A stretch of 64,000 bases of DNA from Phytohalomonas tamaricis (GCF_003012345.1 NZ_PVRV01000024.1:558001-622000), one strand, 5' to 3'; positions 1 to 9,416 are shown, counted from the first letter of the stretch. Notes: a model not told the origin generated them from the letters alone. A program made the numbers and translations.

Positions 1-1150
1 TCGGCGACTGGAAAAAACCAAAGCCCAATCCGCACAGCGCGGTACGCCAAACAATATCGATGACTGACGGGGATTCACTCAGCAAGGCCAGCGACACGAT
101 CCCCGCACTTAGCAGCGCCAATCCGATAGTTGATAGAATCGGAGGCCGGATACGATCAGCAAGCCGCCCGGCGTTAGGGGCTGCAATCATGATCGCGAGT
201 GGCCACGGGGTAAATAGCAATGCCGACTCAAGCGGCGTGTAGTCCTGTACGCTCTGGAACAGAAACGGCAGGCTGATAAAGGTCATGCCTTGAGCAACAA
301 AAGAAAACAGCGAGGTTATCGCCGCCATCGAAAAGCGCGGCTCGCTGAAAATGACCAAGGGTAGCAAGGGGTTGCTGTAGCGACGCTGGCGAATAATGAA
401 AGCAACAGCGGCGGCAATACTGAGGACAAGCAGTCCGATGATGCGCCACATCTCGTGAGTATGTGACAGCGCATCGACCATGATCACGAAAGCGCCCAGC
501 GCAAGTGCCGACAGTATGGCGCCCGGCACATCGAAAGCACGCTGATTGCCATGTTCAAAAGGCAATGCCTTTATCGCGACGAAGAACAATACTGCCCCGG
601 CCGGAATATTAATGATAAATAGCCATGGCCAACTGGCGACAGCCAGAATCAGTCCACCAATAGCCGGTCCAGCCGCCACGCCCAAGGCCACGGTCAACGC
701 AGAAAGTCCCAGCGCGCGCCCTAACAGACGGGCCGGGAAGATAAGCCGATATAGTGATGGCCCGATACTCATCATGGCCGCCGCCCCCAACCCCTGTATG
801 GCTCGGCACCCCACCAGCCATGCAATCGAAGGCGACAGAGCACAGCCAAGCGATGCCAGAGTAAAGAAGAACAGCCCACCAATGTAGAGCCGATAACGCC
901 CGATACGGTATCCGAGCGCAGCAAAAGCAAGAATCGAAGCAGCGCCTACCAGTTGGTAGACATTGATGACCCAAACAGATACGGAAGAGGAAACATTAAG
1001 CTGGTCAGCGATGGTAGGTAGCGCAATATTGACGATATTGGTATCCAGTACCGCCATAAGCGTTCCCACCATAAGCACCAGCATGGCAAGAGCACGCTGT
1101 TTGGGGGGAAGGCCATCATCATCAGGGCGCCAGGAAAACAGTTGACTCAC
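1..1150 (-). CDS. DHA2-family MFS drug exporter (C-terminus beyond window)
   Basis: This is the N-terminal ~383 residues of a proton-driven inner-membrane exporter. The reading frame is open from 1150 to the window edge. Signs of the drug:H+ antiporter-2 (EmrB/QacA-type) subfamily: LDTNIVNIALPTI in the first membrane helix, the loop motif GYRIGRYRLYIGG after helix 2, and an antiporter motif C reading ALTVALGVAAGPAIGG in helix 5. About ten hydrophobic segments are visible; the family normally has 14. The start is taken as GTG at 1150, giving a hydrophilic ~20-residue cytoplasmic lead (MSQLFSWRPDDD). An ATG 22 codons later (AMLVLMVG) is the alternative. It lies 38 bp downstream of the acidic protein on the same strand. 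Substrate cannot be told from sequence. Confidence 0.85.
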   Translation of the reverse strand, partial: MSQLFSWRPDDDGLPPKQRALAMLVLMVGTLMAVLDTNIVNIALPTIADQLNVSSSVSVWVINVYQLVGAASILAFAALGYRIGRYRLYIGGLFFFTLASLGCALSPSIAWLVGCRAIQGLGAAAMMSIGPSLYRLIFPARLLGRALGLSALTVALGVAAGPAIGGLILAVASWPWLFIINIPAGAVLFFVAIKALPFEHGNQRAFDVPGAILSALALGAFVIMVDALSHTHEMWRIIGLLVLSIAAAVAFIIRQRRYSNPLLPLVIFSEPRFSMAAITSLFSFVAQGMTFISLPFLFQSVQDYTPLESALLFTPWPLAIMIAAPNAGRLADRIRPPILSTIGLALLSAGIVSLALLSESPSVIDIVWRTALCGLGFGFFQSP

Positions 1151-1188
1151 GTAAGTCTCATTCTCATTTAGGCATGGCGTCCGCTATC

Positions 1189-1578
1189 TTAATCCTCTTC
1201 ATTGTCGAGGAGAAGGTCATCCTCTTCTATCACCGAACTTTCAAGCGGGGTGTCATCGTCGAGATCAACGCTTAAATAGCTGAACTCCACGAGCAGGAAA
1301 CGCTCAAACAGTTCCCAGTCGAGGGCATCAGGCCACATGCGGTAATCTTCTTCCCAGGCACTGAGCTCATTTTCGAGAATGTCGAGATAGCGTTCACGCA
1401 CATAGGTATGAAGGGCTTCCTCTGTATCCATCTCGGGGATGAGATAGACAGTACTCTCCTGATCGACATCGCTGAGGGTCAGGTCATCGCCTTCTTCGGT
1501 CGGTTCGAGTAGGTTGATCCAATCGACGAACGCCTGTGTAGGCTTGACGCTCAGTGCAGAGCGGTTCACCAGTTTCAT
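1189..1578 (-). CDS. Small acidic conserved protein of unknown function
   Basis: A 129-residue soluble protein with no signal peptide or membrane segment. The start at 1578 (MKLVNRSALSVKP) is chosen because GAGGAG sits just upstream; the frame stays open a further 40 codons but that part reads like leader. The middle is rich in Glu, Asp, Trp and aromatic residues (LSAWEEDYRMWPDALDW), and the tail ends in an acidic run (EEDDLLLDNEED). It resembles short uncharacterised proteins I associate with Pseudomonas and Halomonas genomes that begin with a beta strand followed by FVDWIN; no function is known to me. High acidity would suit a salt-adapted cytoplasm (inference). It has its own promoter and may be cotranscribed with the MFS gene. 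Confidence 0.75.
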   Translation of the reverse strand: MKLVNRSALSVKPTQAFVDWINLLEPTEEGDDLTLSDVDQESTVYLIPEMDTEEALHTYVRERYLDILENELSAWEEDYRMWPDALDWELFERFLLVEFSYLSVDLDDDTPLESSVIEEDDLLLDNEED

Positions 1579-1642
1579 CGCACACTCCTCGGTGGTCATC
1601 TCGACACGAATGGACCTCGACATAATCAAGGTCGCGGCGCTC

Positions 1643-1672
1643 ATTATGGTCATACCTAGCGTAGCTGTCCAA
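1643..1672 (-). promoter_or_regulatory. Sigma-70-type promoter for the acidic protein gene
   Basis: On the minus strand TTGGAC (1667-1672) is followed after 18 bp by CATAAT (1643-1648). Both hexamers match the consensus at five of six and four or five positions. The -10 lies about 65 bp upstream of the chosen ATG at 1578. Confidence 0.45.
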
Positions 1673-1826
1673 ACAAAAGACGCACCACCCGAACACACCG
1701 GCGAGAAAAGCCTAAAGCCTGAGACCAGGCAGAGCGTAAAGCGAGAAAGGTACCTGAATAAAAATCATTCATCAGGCCTTCCATCATCACATGCTCAGCC
1801 TGGCCGGGCCTGATCAACGCCTTGTA

Positions 1827-3335
1827 TTATTCCGCCACGGGTCGCATCGCCGGGAACAACAGTACGTCACGAATCGACGGGCTATCGGTCAGCAGCATCA
1901 CCAGACGGTCAATACCGATACCTTCGCCTGCCGTGGGCGGCATCCCGTATTCCAGCGCACGCACATAGTCGGCGTCAAAATACATTGCCTCAACATCGCC
2001 GGCGTCTTTCTCAGCTACCTGCGCCTGGAAGCGTTCAGCCTGATCTTCAGCGTCGTTCAACTCAGAGAAGCCATTGGCGATTTCACGCCCGCCGACGAAG
2101 AATTCAAAACGATCCGTCACGAACGGGTTGGCATCGTTGCGCCGCGCCAGCGGGCTAACCTCAGCCGGATATTCGGTAATGAACGTCGGACGATCGAGGC
2201 GGTGTTCAGCGACATGCTCGAAAATCTCGGTCTGCAATTTACCGAGCCCCCAGCCTGACTTGATCTGAAGACCCAAGCGCTCGGCAATGGCTCGTGCACT
2301 CTCCAGCGTATCGAGTTCTGCCGATTCGATGCCATCACCATATTTCAGGATCGACTCACGCATCGTCAGACGATCGAAGGGCTGAGCCAGATCGTATTCG
2401 GTACCCTGATAGTTGATCGTCGTTGTTCCCAGCACCTTCTGGGCGGCAAAACGGATCAACTGTTCAGTCAAATCGATCAGATCACGATAGTCGGCATAGG
2501 CCCAGTAGAACTCAAGCATGGTGAACTCTGGGTTATGGCGTGTCGATAATCCTTCGTTGCGGAAGTTACGGTTGATTTCGAACACGCGCTCGAAGCCGCC
2601 GACCACCAGACGCTTGAGATACAGCTCAGGCGCAATACGTAGATACATGTCGATATCGAGCGCATTATGGTGGGTAATGAACGGCCGTGCCGTTGCCCCG
2701 CCAGGAATCGGCTGCAACATCGGCGTCTCGACTTCCATGAAGTCACGCTCGGTGAAGAACTGACGGATCGCTGCGATCACACCCGCCCGCACTTTAAAGG
2801 TGTCGCGCACTTCCGGATTCATGATCAAATCGACGTAGCGCTGACGATAGCGGCTTTCCTGGTCGGTCAAGCCATGAAACTTGTCAGGCAGCGGCCGCAG
2901 GCTCTTGGTCAGGAGCTTGGCCTCGACCATCATCACGTAAAGATCGCCCTTGCCGGATTTATGCACCGGGCCTTGCGCAGCGACGATGTCGCCAATGTCC
3001 CAGCCCTTGACGTCCTCAAGTACCTCTTCCGCCAGCCCTTTCTTGTCGACATAGAGCTGAATCTGGGCAGAAACGTCCTGGATAACGATAAAAGGCCCGC
3101 GCTTACGCATGATGCGCCCGGCCACAGACGCCTGGCGACCGAGCGCTTCCAGTGCCTCTTTGTCTTTATCACCTAGCTCAGCGATCAGCTCCGCTGCCAG
3201 ACTGTCGCGGCGAAAATCGTTGGGAAAAGCACTGGTGCCGTTGGCGGCCGCACGCTCACGGCGTGCCGTCAGTTTGGTACGACGCTCAGCGATCAAATGA
3301 TTCTCATCGTGCTGAGGTTGGTCTTGGTTGGCCAT
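1827..3335 (-). CDS. lysS: Lysyl-tRNA synthetase, class II
   Basis: Charges tRNA-Lys with lysine in the cytoplasm. The 502 residues match the usual ~500. An N-terminal OB-fold anticodon-binding domain (about residues 60-150, [17 protein letters not shown]) is followed by the class II catalytic core: motif 2 has [20 protein letters not shown] and motif 3 near the C-terminus has [11 protein letters not shown]. The start MANQDQPQ is preceded by a short gap to prfB. The prfB-lysS order on one strand is the same as in E. coli, with a 190-bp spacer here. No terminator was identified downstream. Confidence 0.97.
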   Translation of the reverse strand: MANQDQPQHDENHLIAERRTKLTARRERAAANGTSAFPNDFRRDSLAAELIAELGDKDKEALEALGRQASVAGRIMRKRGPFIVIQDVSAQIQLYVDKKGLAEEVLEDVKGWDIGDIVAAQGPVHKSGKGDLYVMMVEAKLLTKSLRPLPDKFHGLTDQESRYRQRYVDLIMNPEVRDTFKVRAGVIAAIRQFFTERDFMEVETPMLQPIPGGATARPFITHHNALDIDMYLRIAPELYLKRLVVGGFERVFEINRNFRNEGLSTRHNPEFTMLEFYWAYADYRDLIDLTEQLIRFAAQKVLGTTTINYQGTEYDLAQPFDRLTMRESILKYGDGIESAELDTLESARAIAERLGLQIKSGWGLGKLQTEIFEHVAEHRLDRPTFITEYPAEVSPLARRNDANPFVTDRFEFFVGGREIANGFSELNDAEDQAERFQAQVAEKDAGDVEAMYFDADYVRALEYGMPPTAGEGIGIDRLVMLLTDSPSIRDVLLFPAMRPVAE

Positions 3336-3525
3336 TATTTTGCCTAATAAGTGATAAACGCTGTCTGGTGTCGTCGCGCCCTGCTTGAAGGCGCGCCATG
3401 AGCAATGCCAAGGCTAATCATGTAGAGGGCACGCCAGCACTGCTGCCGCAGAGGCCCATAAATATGCCAGTCCCCTCCATGACAATGCCTCGGCAAGCGC
3501 ACTAGTCGGGCGCTTCTGCCCTGAC

Positions 3526-4624
3526 TCAAAGGCCCTGCTTGAGGCTGGCTTCTATAAACTGATCCAGATCCCCGTCGAGCACCTTTTCGCAGTTACTGGA
3601 CTGTACGCCGGTGCGCAAGTCCTTGATGCGCTGATCGTCAAGTACATAGGAGCGAATCTGGCTGCCCCAGCCGATATCGGACTTGCTGTCCTCGGCCTGC
3701 TGTTTGGCGGCATTACGCTTTTGCATTTCCAGCTCGTAGAGCTTCGCCTTGAGCTGCTTCATGGCAAAGTCACGGTTGGCATGCTGGCTGCGCTGGGTCT
3801 GACACGACACCACTACACCGGTCGGTTCGTGGGTGATACGCACCGCTGAATCAGTGGTGTTGACGTGCTGCCCCCCCGCGCCGGAGGAGCGATAGGTATC
3901 GGTACGCAGATCGGCCGGGTTGATATCGACTTCAAAGCTGTCGTCAACTTCCGGCGATAAAAAGACCGAAGCAAACGAGGTATGACGACGGCCACCGGAA
4001 TCAAACGGGCTCTTGCGCACTAAGCGATGCACACCTGTCTCGGTACGTAGCCAGCCAAAAGCATATTCGCCTTGCACATGAATCGTTGCCGACTTGATCC
4101 CCGCCACTTCACCGGCGCTCAGTTCAACGATCTCGGTCTTGAAACCGTGGTGCTCGGCCCAGCGCAAATACATGCGCAGCAGCATGTTGCCCCAGTCCTG
4201 CGCCTCGGTACCGCCGGAGCCAGCCTGAATATCGAGATAGGCATTGTTGGCGTCCATCTCGCCGGAAAACATGCGCCGGAACTCAAGCTTTTCAAGACGC
4301 TCTTCGAGGCGGGCAAGATCACGATTGATCTCTTCCACCGTCGCCTCGTCGTCTTCCATTACTGCAAGTTCAAGCAGCTCGGCATTGTCATTGACGCCAC
4401 TTTCCAGCGTATTGATGGTGTCGACTACATCTTCAAGCTGAGCGCGTTCGCGGCCCAGCTTCTGCGCGTACTCGGGGTCGTTCCAGACATTGGGATTTTC
4501 GAGTTCGCGGTTAACTTCTTCTAGCCGATCTTTCTTCTCGGCATAGTCAAAGATACCCCCTCAGGACATCTGTCCGTGCAGACAGGTCCTTGATGAGGTT
4601 GTTGATCGGATTGATTTCTTGCAT
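3526..4624 (-). CDS. prfB: Peptide chain release factor 2, made by programmed +1 frameshift
   Basis: RF2 recognises UGA and UAA and triggers peptide release on the ribosome. Translation starts at ATG 4624 ([14 protein letters not shown]), meets an in-frame TGA at codon 26 (4549-4547), and continues in the +1 frame ([11 protein letters not shown]...) to 3526, giving 365 residues, the same as E. coli RF2. In that numbering the UGA-reading tripeptide SPF is at 205-207 and the catalytic GGQ at 250-252, exactly the E. coli positions. Residue 246 is Ser; the E. coli K-12 variant has Thr there. A naive gene call would start inside the protein at Met89. It is followed by lysS. Confidence 0.97.
4546..4561 (-). 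promoter_or_regulatory. RF2 autoregulatory +1 frameshift site
   Basis: The minus strand reads AGGGGG TAT CTT TGA C: an internal Shine-Dalgarno-like element, the slippery CTT codon, the poor-context stop UGA-C, and resumption at GAC. It matches the E. coli prfB site base for base over this core. When RF2 is scarce the ribosome shifts and makes RF2; when RF2 is plentiful translation ends at codon 26. Confidence 0.95.
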
Positions 4625-4966
4625 GAAGCTCTCGATTGGTTACCGGGTCACTTGGGCAGCCGCATCTTTTGTTGCAATGCCTTGCGTCGGGATGACAAGC
4701 ACTGACGGCAAGCGTGACGATGCGTCTGGCGAGAGAAACGATTCGGTACGGAAAAGACCGTCTATTGTAGCCAACGGCTGTCAGGTCGTCATCCTGCGTC
4801 GCGACTCAGCGGGCACTAAATACGATTTAGACTGGCACAACACGAGGCGTAGTAACCACAATAGGCAGAACACGACACAATGCGTCGATGGGCTCCCCAC
4901 TGATCGACGCCTCGCCACGTATACTATGGCGAAGCCATGACTAACAACAGCCGCCGCAGGGTAAAG
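4625..4966. other. Divergent intergenic region between prfB and the first oppA
   Basis: About 340 bp. The minus-strand half carries a candidate prfB promoter at 4764-4792. On the plus strand no convincing -35/-10 pair was found for the peptide-transport block. An open frame across it has no recognisable protein features. The AGGG at 4958-4961 is the ribosome-binding site used to choose the oppA start. Confidence 0.6.
4764..4792 (-). promoter_or_regulatory. Candidate prfB promoter
   Basis: On the minus strand ATGACG (4787-4792) and TACAAT (4764-4769) are separated by 17 bp. The -10 is five of six to consensus and the -35 four of six. It would give a leader of roughly 130 nt before the prfB ATG. 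Confidence 0.4.
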
Positions 4967-6541
4967 ATGATGATTCGATACCGCTCTTGGGTTACCGCAC
5001 TTGCATTGTCAGCAGGACTCACCGCCACCCCGCTTTACGCAGCAACGCTCAAGGTAGGTATCAGCGGCGAGCCTGCCTCGCTAAGTCCCGCCAAGATCGT
5101 CGGCGGCGTGTGGGAAGAGGACATACTGCGCGATATCTTTGAAGGCCCGATCGCCATCAATGCCGAGGGCAAGATCATTCCTGGCATGGCCGAGTCCTGG
5201 GATATCTCTGATGATGGCAAGGTTTACACGTTTCATCTGCGTGACGCTAAATGGTCAGACGGTACGCCTGTCACTGCCGACGACTTCGTCTTCGCTTACC
5301 GCTATCAGGTTGACCCCAAGAACGCCTCCAACTATGCCCACCGCCTCTATCCGGTAGTGAACGCTGAAGCGATCAACGCGGGCAAGCAGCCGCTCGACAG
5401 CCTTGGCGTCAAATCCCTTGATGACGGCAAGACATTGCAGATCACGCTGACCGAGCCGACCGTCTATTTCCTCAAGACGTTGGTTCTGCCGTTCGCCTAC
5501 CCTATGCCGCGGCACGTCGTCGAACAATACGGCGATGACTGGAGCGACCCCGCTCATATCGTCGTCAATGGTGCGTTCAAGCCAACCACGTGGGTGCCCA
5601 ACACCGAACTCGACACCATCAAGAATCCTGATTTTCATGCGGCCGATCAGGTGTCCCTTGACGGCGTGACCTACTATCCGCTGGAAGATAAAAATGCCGG
5701 CATTCAGCGCTTTCGCGCTGGCGGTCTCGACGTGCTGCGTGACTATCCCGCCGCCCAGTATCCATGGCTGAAAGAGCACCTTGCCGAGGCGACGCATATT
5801 GCGCCGTCCCTTGGCAGCTATTACTACGTTTTCAACCTGCGTGATGGCGAGCCTACCGCTGACAAGCGTGTGCGTCAGGCATTGAGCTTGGCCATTCGTC
5901 GTGACGTGATCGCCAATCAGCTGCTCAAGGGCGCGGTCGAACCATCTCACGCCCTGGTTCCGACCGGCACCGATCATTACACGCCGCAGTCGCAGCCTGG
6001 CCTTGATGCCTCAATGAAAAAGCGCATGCAACAGGCGCGCGCCCTGATGCAGGAGGCCGGTTATGGTCCCGATAACCCGCTCAAGCTAACGCTGCGCTTC
6101 AACTCCGGCGATGAGCATCAACGCATCGCTGTTGCCGTCGCGGCCATGTGGAAGCCTCTCGGCGTTGATGTCACGCTGCGCAATACCGAAGCCAGCGTGC
6201 ACTATGCCGATCTGATGGAAGGGGATTTTCAAGTCGCCCGTGCCGCGTGGATCTCAAGCTACGATGATGCCCAGAACTTCCTGCAGCTGCTGTCCGCCGA
6301 AACCAACAATTACGGCGACTACGATAACGCCAAGTACAAGCAGCTAATGGAACAGTCCAATCGCGAACTCAACGCGGACAAGCGCGAAGCACTGATGGAA
6401 CAGGCCGAACAGCTGGGCCTCAGTGACTATCCGCTGGCACCGATCTACACCTATGCCTCCCGCAATCTGGTCAATCCTGAACTCAGTGGATGGGAAGACA
6501 ACGCCCTGGACATGCACGCCTCGCGCTGGGTCAGCTTCTAG
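4967..6541 (+). CDS. oppA: Periplasmic oligopeptide-binding protein 1 (SBP family 5)
   Basis: Captures peptides in the periplasm and hands them to the OppBC permease. 524 residues with a Sec signal (RYRSWVTALALSAGLTATPLYA) and no lipobox cysteine, so it is a free periplasmic protein as in E. coli OppA/MppA. Family 5 landmarks: FHLRDAKWSDGTPVTADDF near residue 85 and the ...NPLKLTLRFNSGDEH region late in the protein. The start at 4967 is chosen for the upstream CAGGG; a second ATG follows directly, and an upstream ATG at 4937 would add ten polar residues before the signal. It is the first of four clearly paralogous binding proteins in the same direction, all feeding one downstream transporter. 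Ligand specificity is unknown. Confidence 0.92.
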   Translation: MMIRYRSWVTALALSAGLTATPLYAATLKVGISGEPASLSPAKIVGGVWEEDILRDIFEGPIAINAEGKIIPGMAESWDISDDGKVYTFHLRDAKWSDGTPVTADDFVFAYRYQVDPKNASNYAHRLYPVVNAEAINAGKQPLDSLGVKSLDDGKTLQITLTEPTVYFLKTLVLPFAYPMPRHVVEQYGDDWSDPAHIVVNGAFKPTTWVPNTELDTIKNPDFHAADQVSLDGVTYYPLEDKNAGIQRFRAGGLDVLRDYPAAQYPWLKEHLAEATHIAPSLGSYYYVFNLRDGEPTADKRVRQALSLAIRRDVIANQLLKGAVEPSHALVPTGTDHYTPQSQPGLDASMKKRMQQARALMQEAGYGPDNPLKLTLRFNSGDEHQRIAVAVAAMWKPLGVDVTLRNTEASVHYADLMEGDFQVARAAWISSYDDAQNFLQLLSAETNNYGDYDNAKYKQLMEQSNRELNADKREALMEQAEQLGLSDYPLAPIYTYASRNLVNPELSGWEDNALDMHASRWVSF

Positions 6542-6557
6542 CGCTCAGGCCAAATAC

Positions 6558-6585
6558 GCCCTGCCAGGGCCCGTCATGGCAGGGC
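6558..6585 (+). terminator. Intercistronic stem-loop after the first oppA
   Basis: GCCCTGCCA pairs perfectly with TGGCAGGGC around a 10-nt loop, 17 bp after the stop codon. It is followed by an A/T-rich but interrupted tract (tattcattattt). It could be a weak terminator or a 3' end-stabilising hairpin of the kind common after binding-protein genes. Confidence 0.6.
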
Positions 6586-6736
6586 TATTCATTATTTGCA
6601 TGACCTATTTAAAATTTAAAATGGACACATCACCCTCTCTGGAGTGATGGTTCGCTATTATCTCGCTCTGACACACAACGTCGACGCGATATCAACAAAC
6701 AGACACGATCTATAATAACAAGCAGGATGAATATTC

Positions 6737-8320
6737 ATGCTCCGTAATCCCCGCTTAGTCCTCGGCGCACTCGCGCTCTCCTCCAGCCTGTTCGCGGCTC
6801 CACTGTATGCACAAACGCTCAACATCGGCGTTATGGGTGAACTGGCATCCTTCGATATTTCTCAGGTTTCCGGCGGCACGTGGGAATCCGATGTGCTCAT
6901 GGATGTTTATGAAGGGCTAGTCAAGGAGGACGCCGAAAGCAACGAAGTGCCCGGCATGGCAGCGTCCTGGGATGTTTCTGAAGATGGTACCGAATATACG
7001 TTTCATCTACGCGATGATGCCAAGTGGTCCGACGGTGAGCCGGTAACCGCTGAAGATTTCGTATTCGGCTGGCAGCATCTGCTCGATCCCAAGAGCGCGT
7101 CGAAATACGCCTATCTGCTCTACCCGGTCAAGAACGCCGAGGCGGTCAATACCGGCAAGCAGCCGCTGGACGCACTAGGTATCAAGGCGGTTGACGACAA
7201 GACGTTAAAAGTCACGCTCAATCAGCCAACGCCCTACTTCATTCAGCTGCTCAGCCACTACACTACCTACCCCGTGCCCGAGCATGTTGTCGACAAGTAC
7301 GGCAAGGATTGGGTGAGCATGGACCATATCGTCACCAACGGTGCCTTTAAACCGGTCGAGTGGGTCTCTCAATCGCGGATCACGGCGGTCAAGAACCCTC
7401 AGTATTACGATGCCGATCAGGTCGCTCTCGACAAGATCAACTATTACACCACCGAGGATCGCAATGCTGGCATTTCCCGCTTTCGAGCCGGTGAGTTTGA
7501 TGTCCTGCGCGAATATCCTTCCGACCGCTACCAGTGGCTGAAGGACAACCTGCCTGACGCGACACACATGAGTCCGTTCCTGGGTACTTACTACTACGTA
7601 CTCAATCAGCGTGAAGGGCATCCAACAGCTGATGCACGCGTACGCGAAGCCCTGAATCTGGCGGTGCGCCGTAATGTGCTCTCCAAGCAGATCATGGCCA
7701 GTACATTCCTGCCTGGCTACTCTCTCGTGCCGCCTGGCACCAATCATTACCAAACTCAGGCCATGGATATTAAAGGCCAGCCTATCGATGAGCGCATGAA
7801 GCAGGCCAAGCAGTTGATGAAAGAAGCCGGTTACGGTCCCGATCATCCGCTGACGCTCAAGCTGCGCTACAACACCGCTGATGAGCACAAGAAGATCGCC
7901 GTCGCACTGGCCGCAATGTGGAAGCCGCTCGGTGTCAACGTGCAGATGACCAATGCCGAGGCAACCGTCCACTATCAGACGATCGCTGAAGGCGACTTTG
8001 ATGTCGCCCGGGCGGGTTGGGTTGCCGATTATAACGATGCAGAGAACTTTCTCACCCTGTTGCATACCGGCGTAGGCAATAACTACGGCGCCTACTCCAA
8101 TCCCGACTACGACAAGCTGCTGGATCAAGCTGCCACTACGCTCGACCTCGACAAGCGCGAACAGCTGCTCGAGCAGGCAGAGAGCATGGCGATGAACGAC
8201 TATGCGCTTGTCCCGCTGCTCTACTACGTCACTCGCAACCTGGTGAACCCCAAGCTTGAAGGCTGGCAGGACAACGTCGAGGATGATCACCCCTCACGCT
8301 GGGTCAGCATCAAGCAATAA
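6737..8320 (+). CDS. oppA: Periplasmic oligopeptide-binding protein 2 (SBP family 5)
   Basis: 527 residues. Signal peptide MLRNPRLVLGALALSSSLFA ending in PLYAQ, with no lipobox. The core follows the first paralogue closely: FHLRDDAKWSDGEPVTAEDF, then RFRAGEFDVLREYP, then YGPDHPLTLKLRYNTADEH. The ATG at 6737 has AGGATG eleven bases upstream. A 195-bp spacer with a hairpin separates it from the previous gene, so it may have its own promoter. The A/T-rich patch at 6607-6625 is a possible location, but no clean hexamer pair was identified. Confidence 0.92.
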   Translation: MLRNPRLVLGALALSSSLFAAPLYAQTLNIGVMGELASFDISQVSGGTWESDVLMDVYEGLVKEDAESNEVPGMAASWDVSEDGTEYTFHLRDDAKWSDGEPVTAEDFVFGWQHLLDPKSASKYAYLLYPVKNAEAVNTGKQPLDALGIKAVDDKTLKVTLNQPTPYFIQLLSHYTTYPVPEHVVDKYGKDWVSMDHIVTNGAFKPVEWVSQSRITAVKNPQYYDADQVALDKINYYTTEDRNAGISRFRAGEFDVLREYPSDRYQWLKDNLPDATHMSPFLGTYYYVLNQREGHPTADARVREALNLAVRRNVLSKQIMASTFLPGYSLVPPGTNHYQTQAMDIKGQPIDERMKQAKQLMKEAGYGPDHPLTLKLRYNTADEHKKIAVALAAMWKPLGVNVQMTNAEATVHYQTIAEGDFDVARAGWVADYNDAENFLTLLHTGVGNNYGAYSNPDYDKLLDQAATTLDLDKREQLLEQAESMAMNDYALVPLLYYVTRNLVNPKLEGWQDNVEDDHPSRWVSIKQ

Positions 8321-8351
8321 GCTACGGGCTCACTTCATACCTCTGAACTAG

Positions 8352-8385
8352 CCTTGAGATAGCGGCAAATGCCGCTGTCTCAAGG
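8352..8385 (+). promoter_or_regulatory. Stem-loop overlapping the NlpC/P60 gene ribosome-binding site
   Basis: CCTTGAGATAGCGGC pairs with GCCGCTGTCTCAAGG around AAAT: 15 pairs with one T-G wobble. The last bases of the 3' arm (AAGG) overlap the start of the Shine-Dalgarno GGGAGG at 8384-8389 for the ATG at 8397. There is no T-tract. It may limit translation of the endopeptidase relative to the binding proteins, or protect the upstream transcript end. Confidence 0.6.
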
Positions 8386-8396
8386 GAGGTTGCGCC

Positions 8397-9416
8397 ATGG
8401 ATTCGTCCTCTACTCATCTCGTCAACGTTGCGGTAGCCGGCGTCTGGGCCAGCCCGGATGCGCCGCGTGCGCTCGACCGGCCAGTGCTCGCTGCACCCGT
8501 AAAGATGCGTGAATGGCTTGATGCGATGGATGACACCGCACGGCGCGAACTTTGCACGCATAAATTGATCGACACTCAGGCTCTGCTGGGCGAATACGTT
8601 CGTGTGCTCGATGAGCACGATGGTTGGTGCCGCATCGTCGTCCCTGAGCAACACTCCTCGAAGGATAGGCGTGGCTATCCCGGCTGGATGCGCAGCGCTC
8701 AGCTCATACCCGTGGCCCGTGGTAAGGGGGACGCGCATGGCTGTCAACATTGGGCAATGGTAATGACACCATACGCCACGTTGCGCAGCGCTGCCGGAGA
8801 GTTCGAGGCACTCACCACAAGCTTCCTGACTCGTTTGCCTCTGCTAGATGAACTCAACGATGAATGCGAGGTGATGACACCGCTGGGACGCGGGCTGATC
8901 AGCCGTGACGCCGTCGAGTTCGATGCCGGCTCACCACGCCAACGTTCAGCCACTGAGATTATTGCCATGGGCGAGGCCTTCCTCGGCCTGCCTTATTTAT
9001 GGTCAGGGCGCAGCGCCTTCGGCTTCGACTGTTCGGGCTTCGTCCATGCCCTGTTCAAGGCCGCAGGCTACCTGATTCCTCGTGATGCCATTGACCAGGC
9101 CGAGCAAGGCCAACCGGTCGCACTTGACGCACTTGCCGTGGGGGATCTGCTGTTCTTTGAGCGGCCCCAGCATGATGGAAGGCTGCGCATCGAGCACGTC
9201 GGGCTTTATTGTGGTGACGGGCAAATGTTGCATTCTCCGACCAGTGGGCAGAGCATCGAATACTGTCGTCTGGCCGGTAGTCAATACGCGGATGAGTTGT
9301 GCGCGGCGAGACGCTACACCACGCCGCCCCAAGCCCCCCAGGCCATAGCGAGCCGGACGACGGATCATGCCGATACTGGCGTAGTAATGTCCCCACTCTC
9401 GGATCATCAAAAATGA
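8397..9416 (+). CDS. Cytoplasmic NlpC/P60 gamma-D-glutamyl endopeptidase (YkfC-like)
   Basis: A 339-residue cysteine peptidase. The C-terminal NlpC/P60 domain (about 185-310) shows the catalytic Cys212 in GFDCSGFV, His267 in IEHVGLY and a third polar residue His279 in MLHSPTSG. The N-terminal ~170 residues look like two bacterial SH3 modules (YVRVLDEHDGWCRIVV; a second around 120-175). This SH3-SH3-NlpC layout is that of Bacillus YkfC, which cuts the gamma-D-Glu to diamino-acid bond of imported murein peptides. No signal peptide is present, so it should act in the cytoplasm. It sits between the second and third oppA genes and its TGA overlaps the next ATG by 4 bp (ATGA), indicating translational coupling. 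Activity is inferred from family, not shown. Confidence 0.85.
   Translation: MDSSSTHLVNVAVAGVWASPDAPRALDRPVLAAPVKMREWLDAMDDTARRELCTHKLIDTQALLGEYVRVLDEHDGWCRIVVPEQHSSKDRRGYPGWMRSAQLIPVARGKGDAHGCQHWAMVMTPYATLRSAAGEFEALTTSFLTRLPLLDELNDECEVMTPLGRGLISRDAVEFDAGSPRQRSATEIIAMGEAFLGLPYLWSGRSAFGFDCSGFVHALFKAAGYLIPRDAIDQAEQGQPVALDALAVGDLLFFERPQHDGRLRIEHVGLYCGDGQMLHSPTSGQSIEYCRLAGSQYADELCAARRYTTPPQAPQAIASRTTDHADTGVVMSPLSDHQK

Noticed and set aside
3526-4359. prfB appears truncated or frameshifted
   Set aside because: The break is the programmed +1 RF2 site at 4549; the N-terminal part is intact upstream.
4590-4940. Plus-strand frame of 116 codons between prfB and oppA
   Set aside because: Overlaps the prfB start region and promoter, has no ribosome-binding site and no recognisable protein features.
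7205-8290. Long minus-strand frame (361 codons) opposite the second oppA
   Set aside because: Antisense shadow of a well-supported gene in GC-rich DNA; no recognisable domain and no ribosome-binding site.
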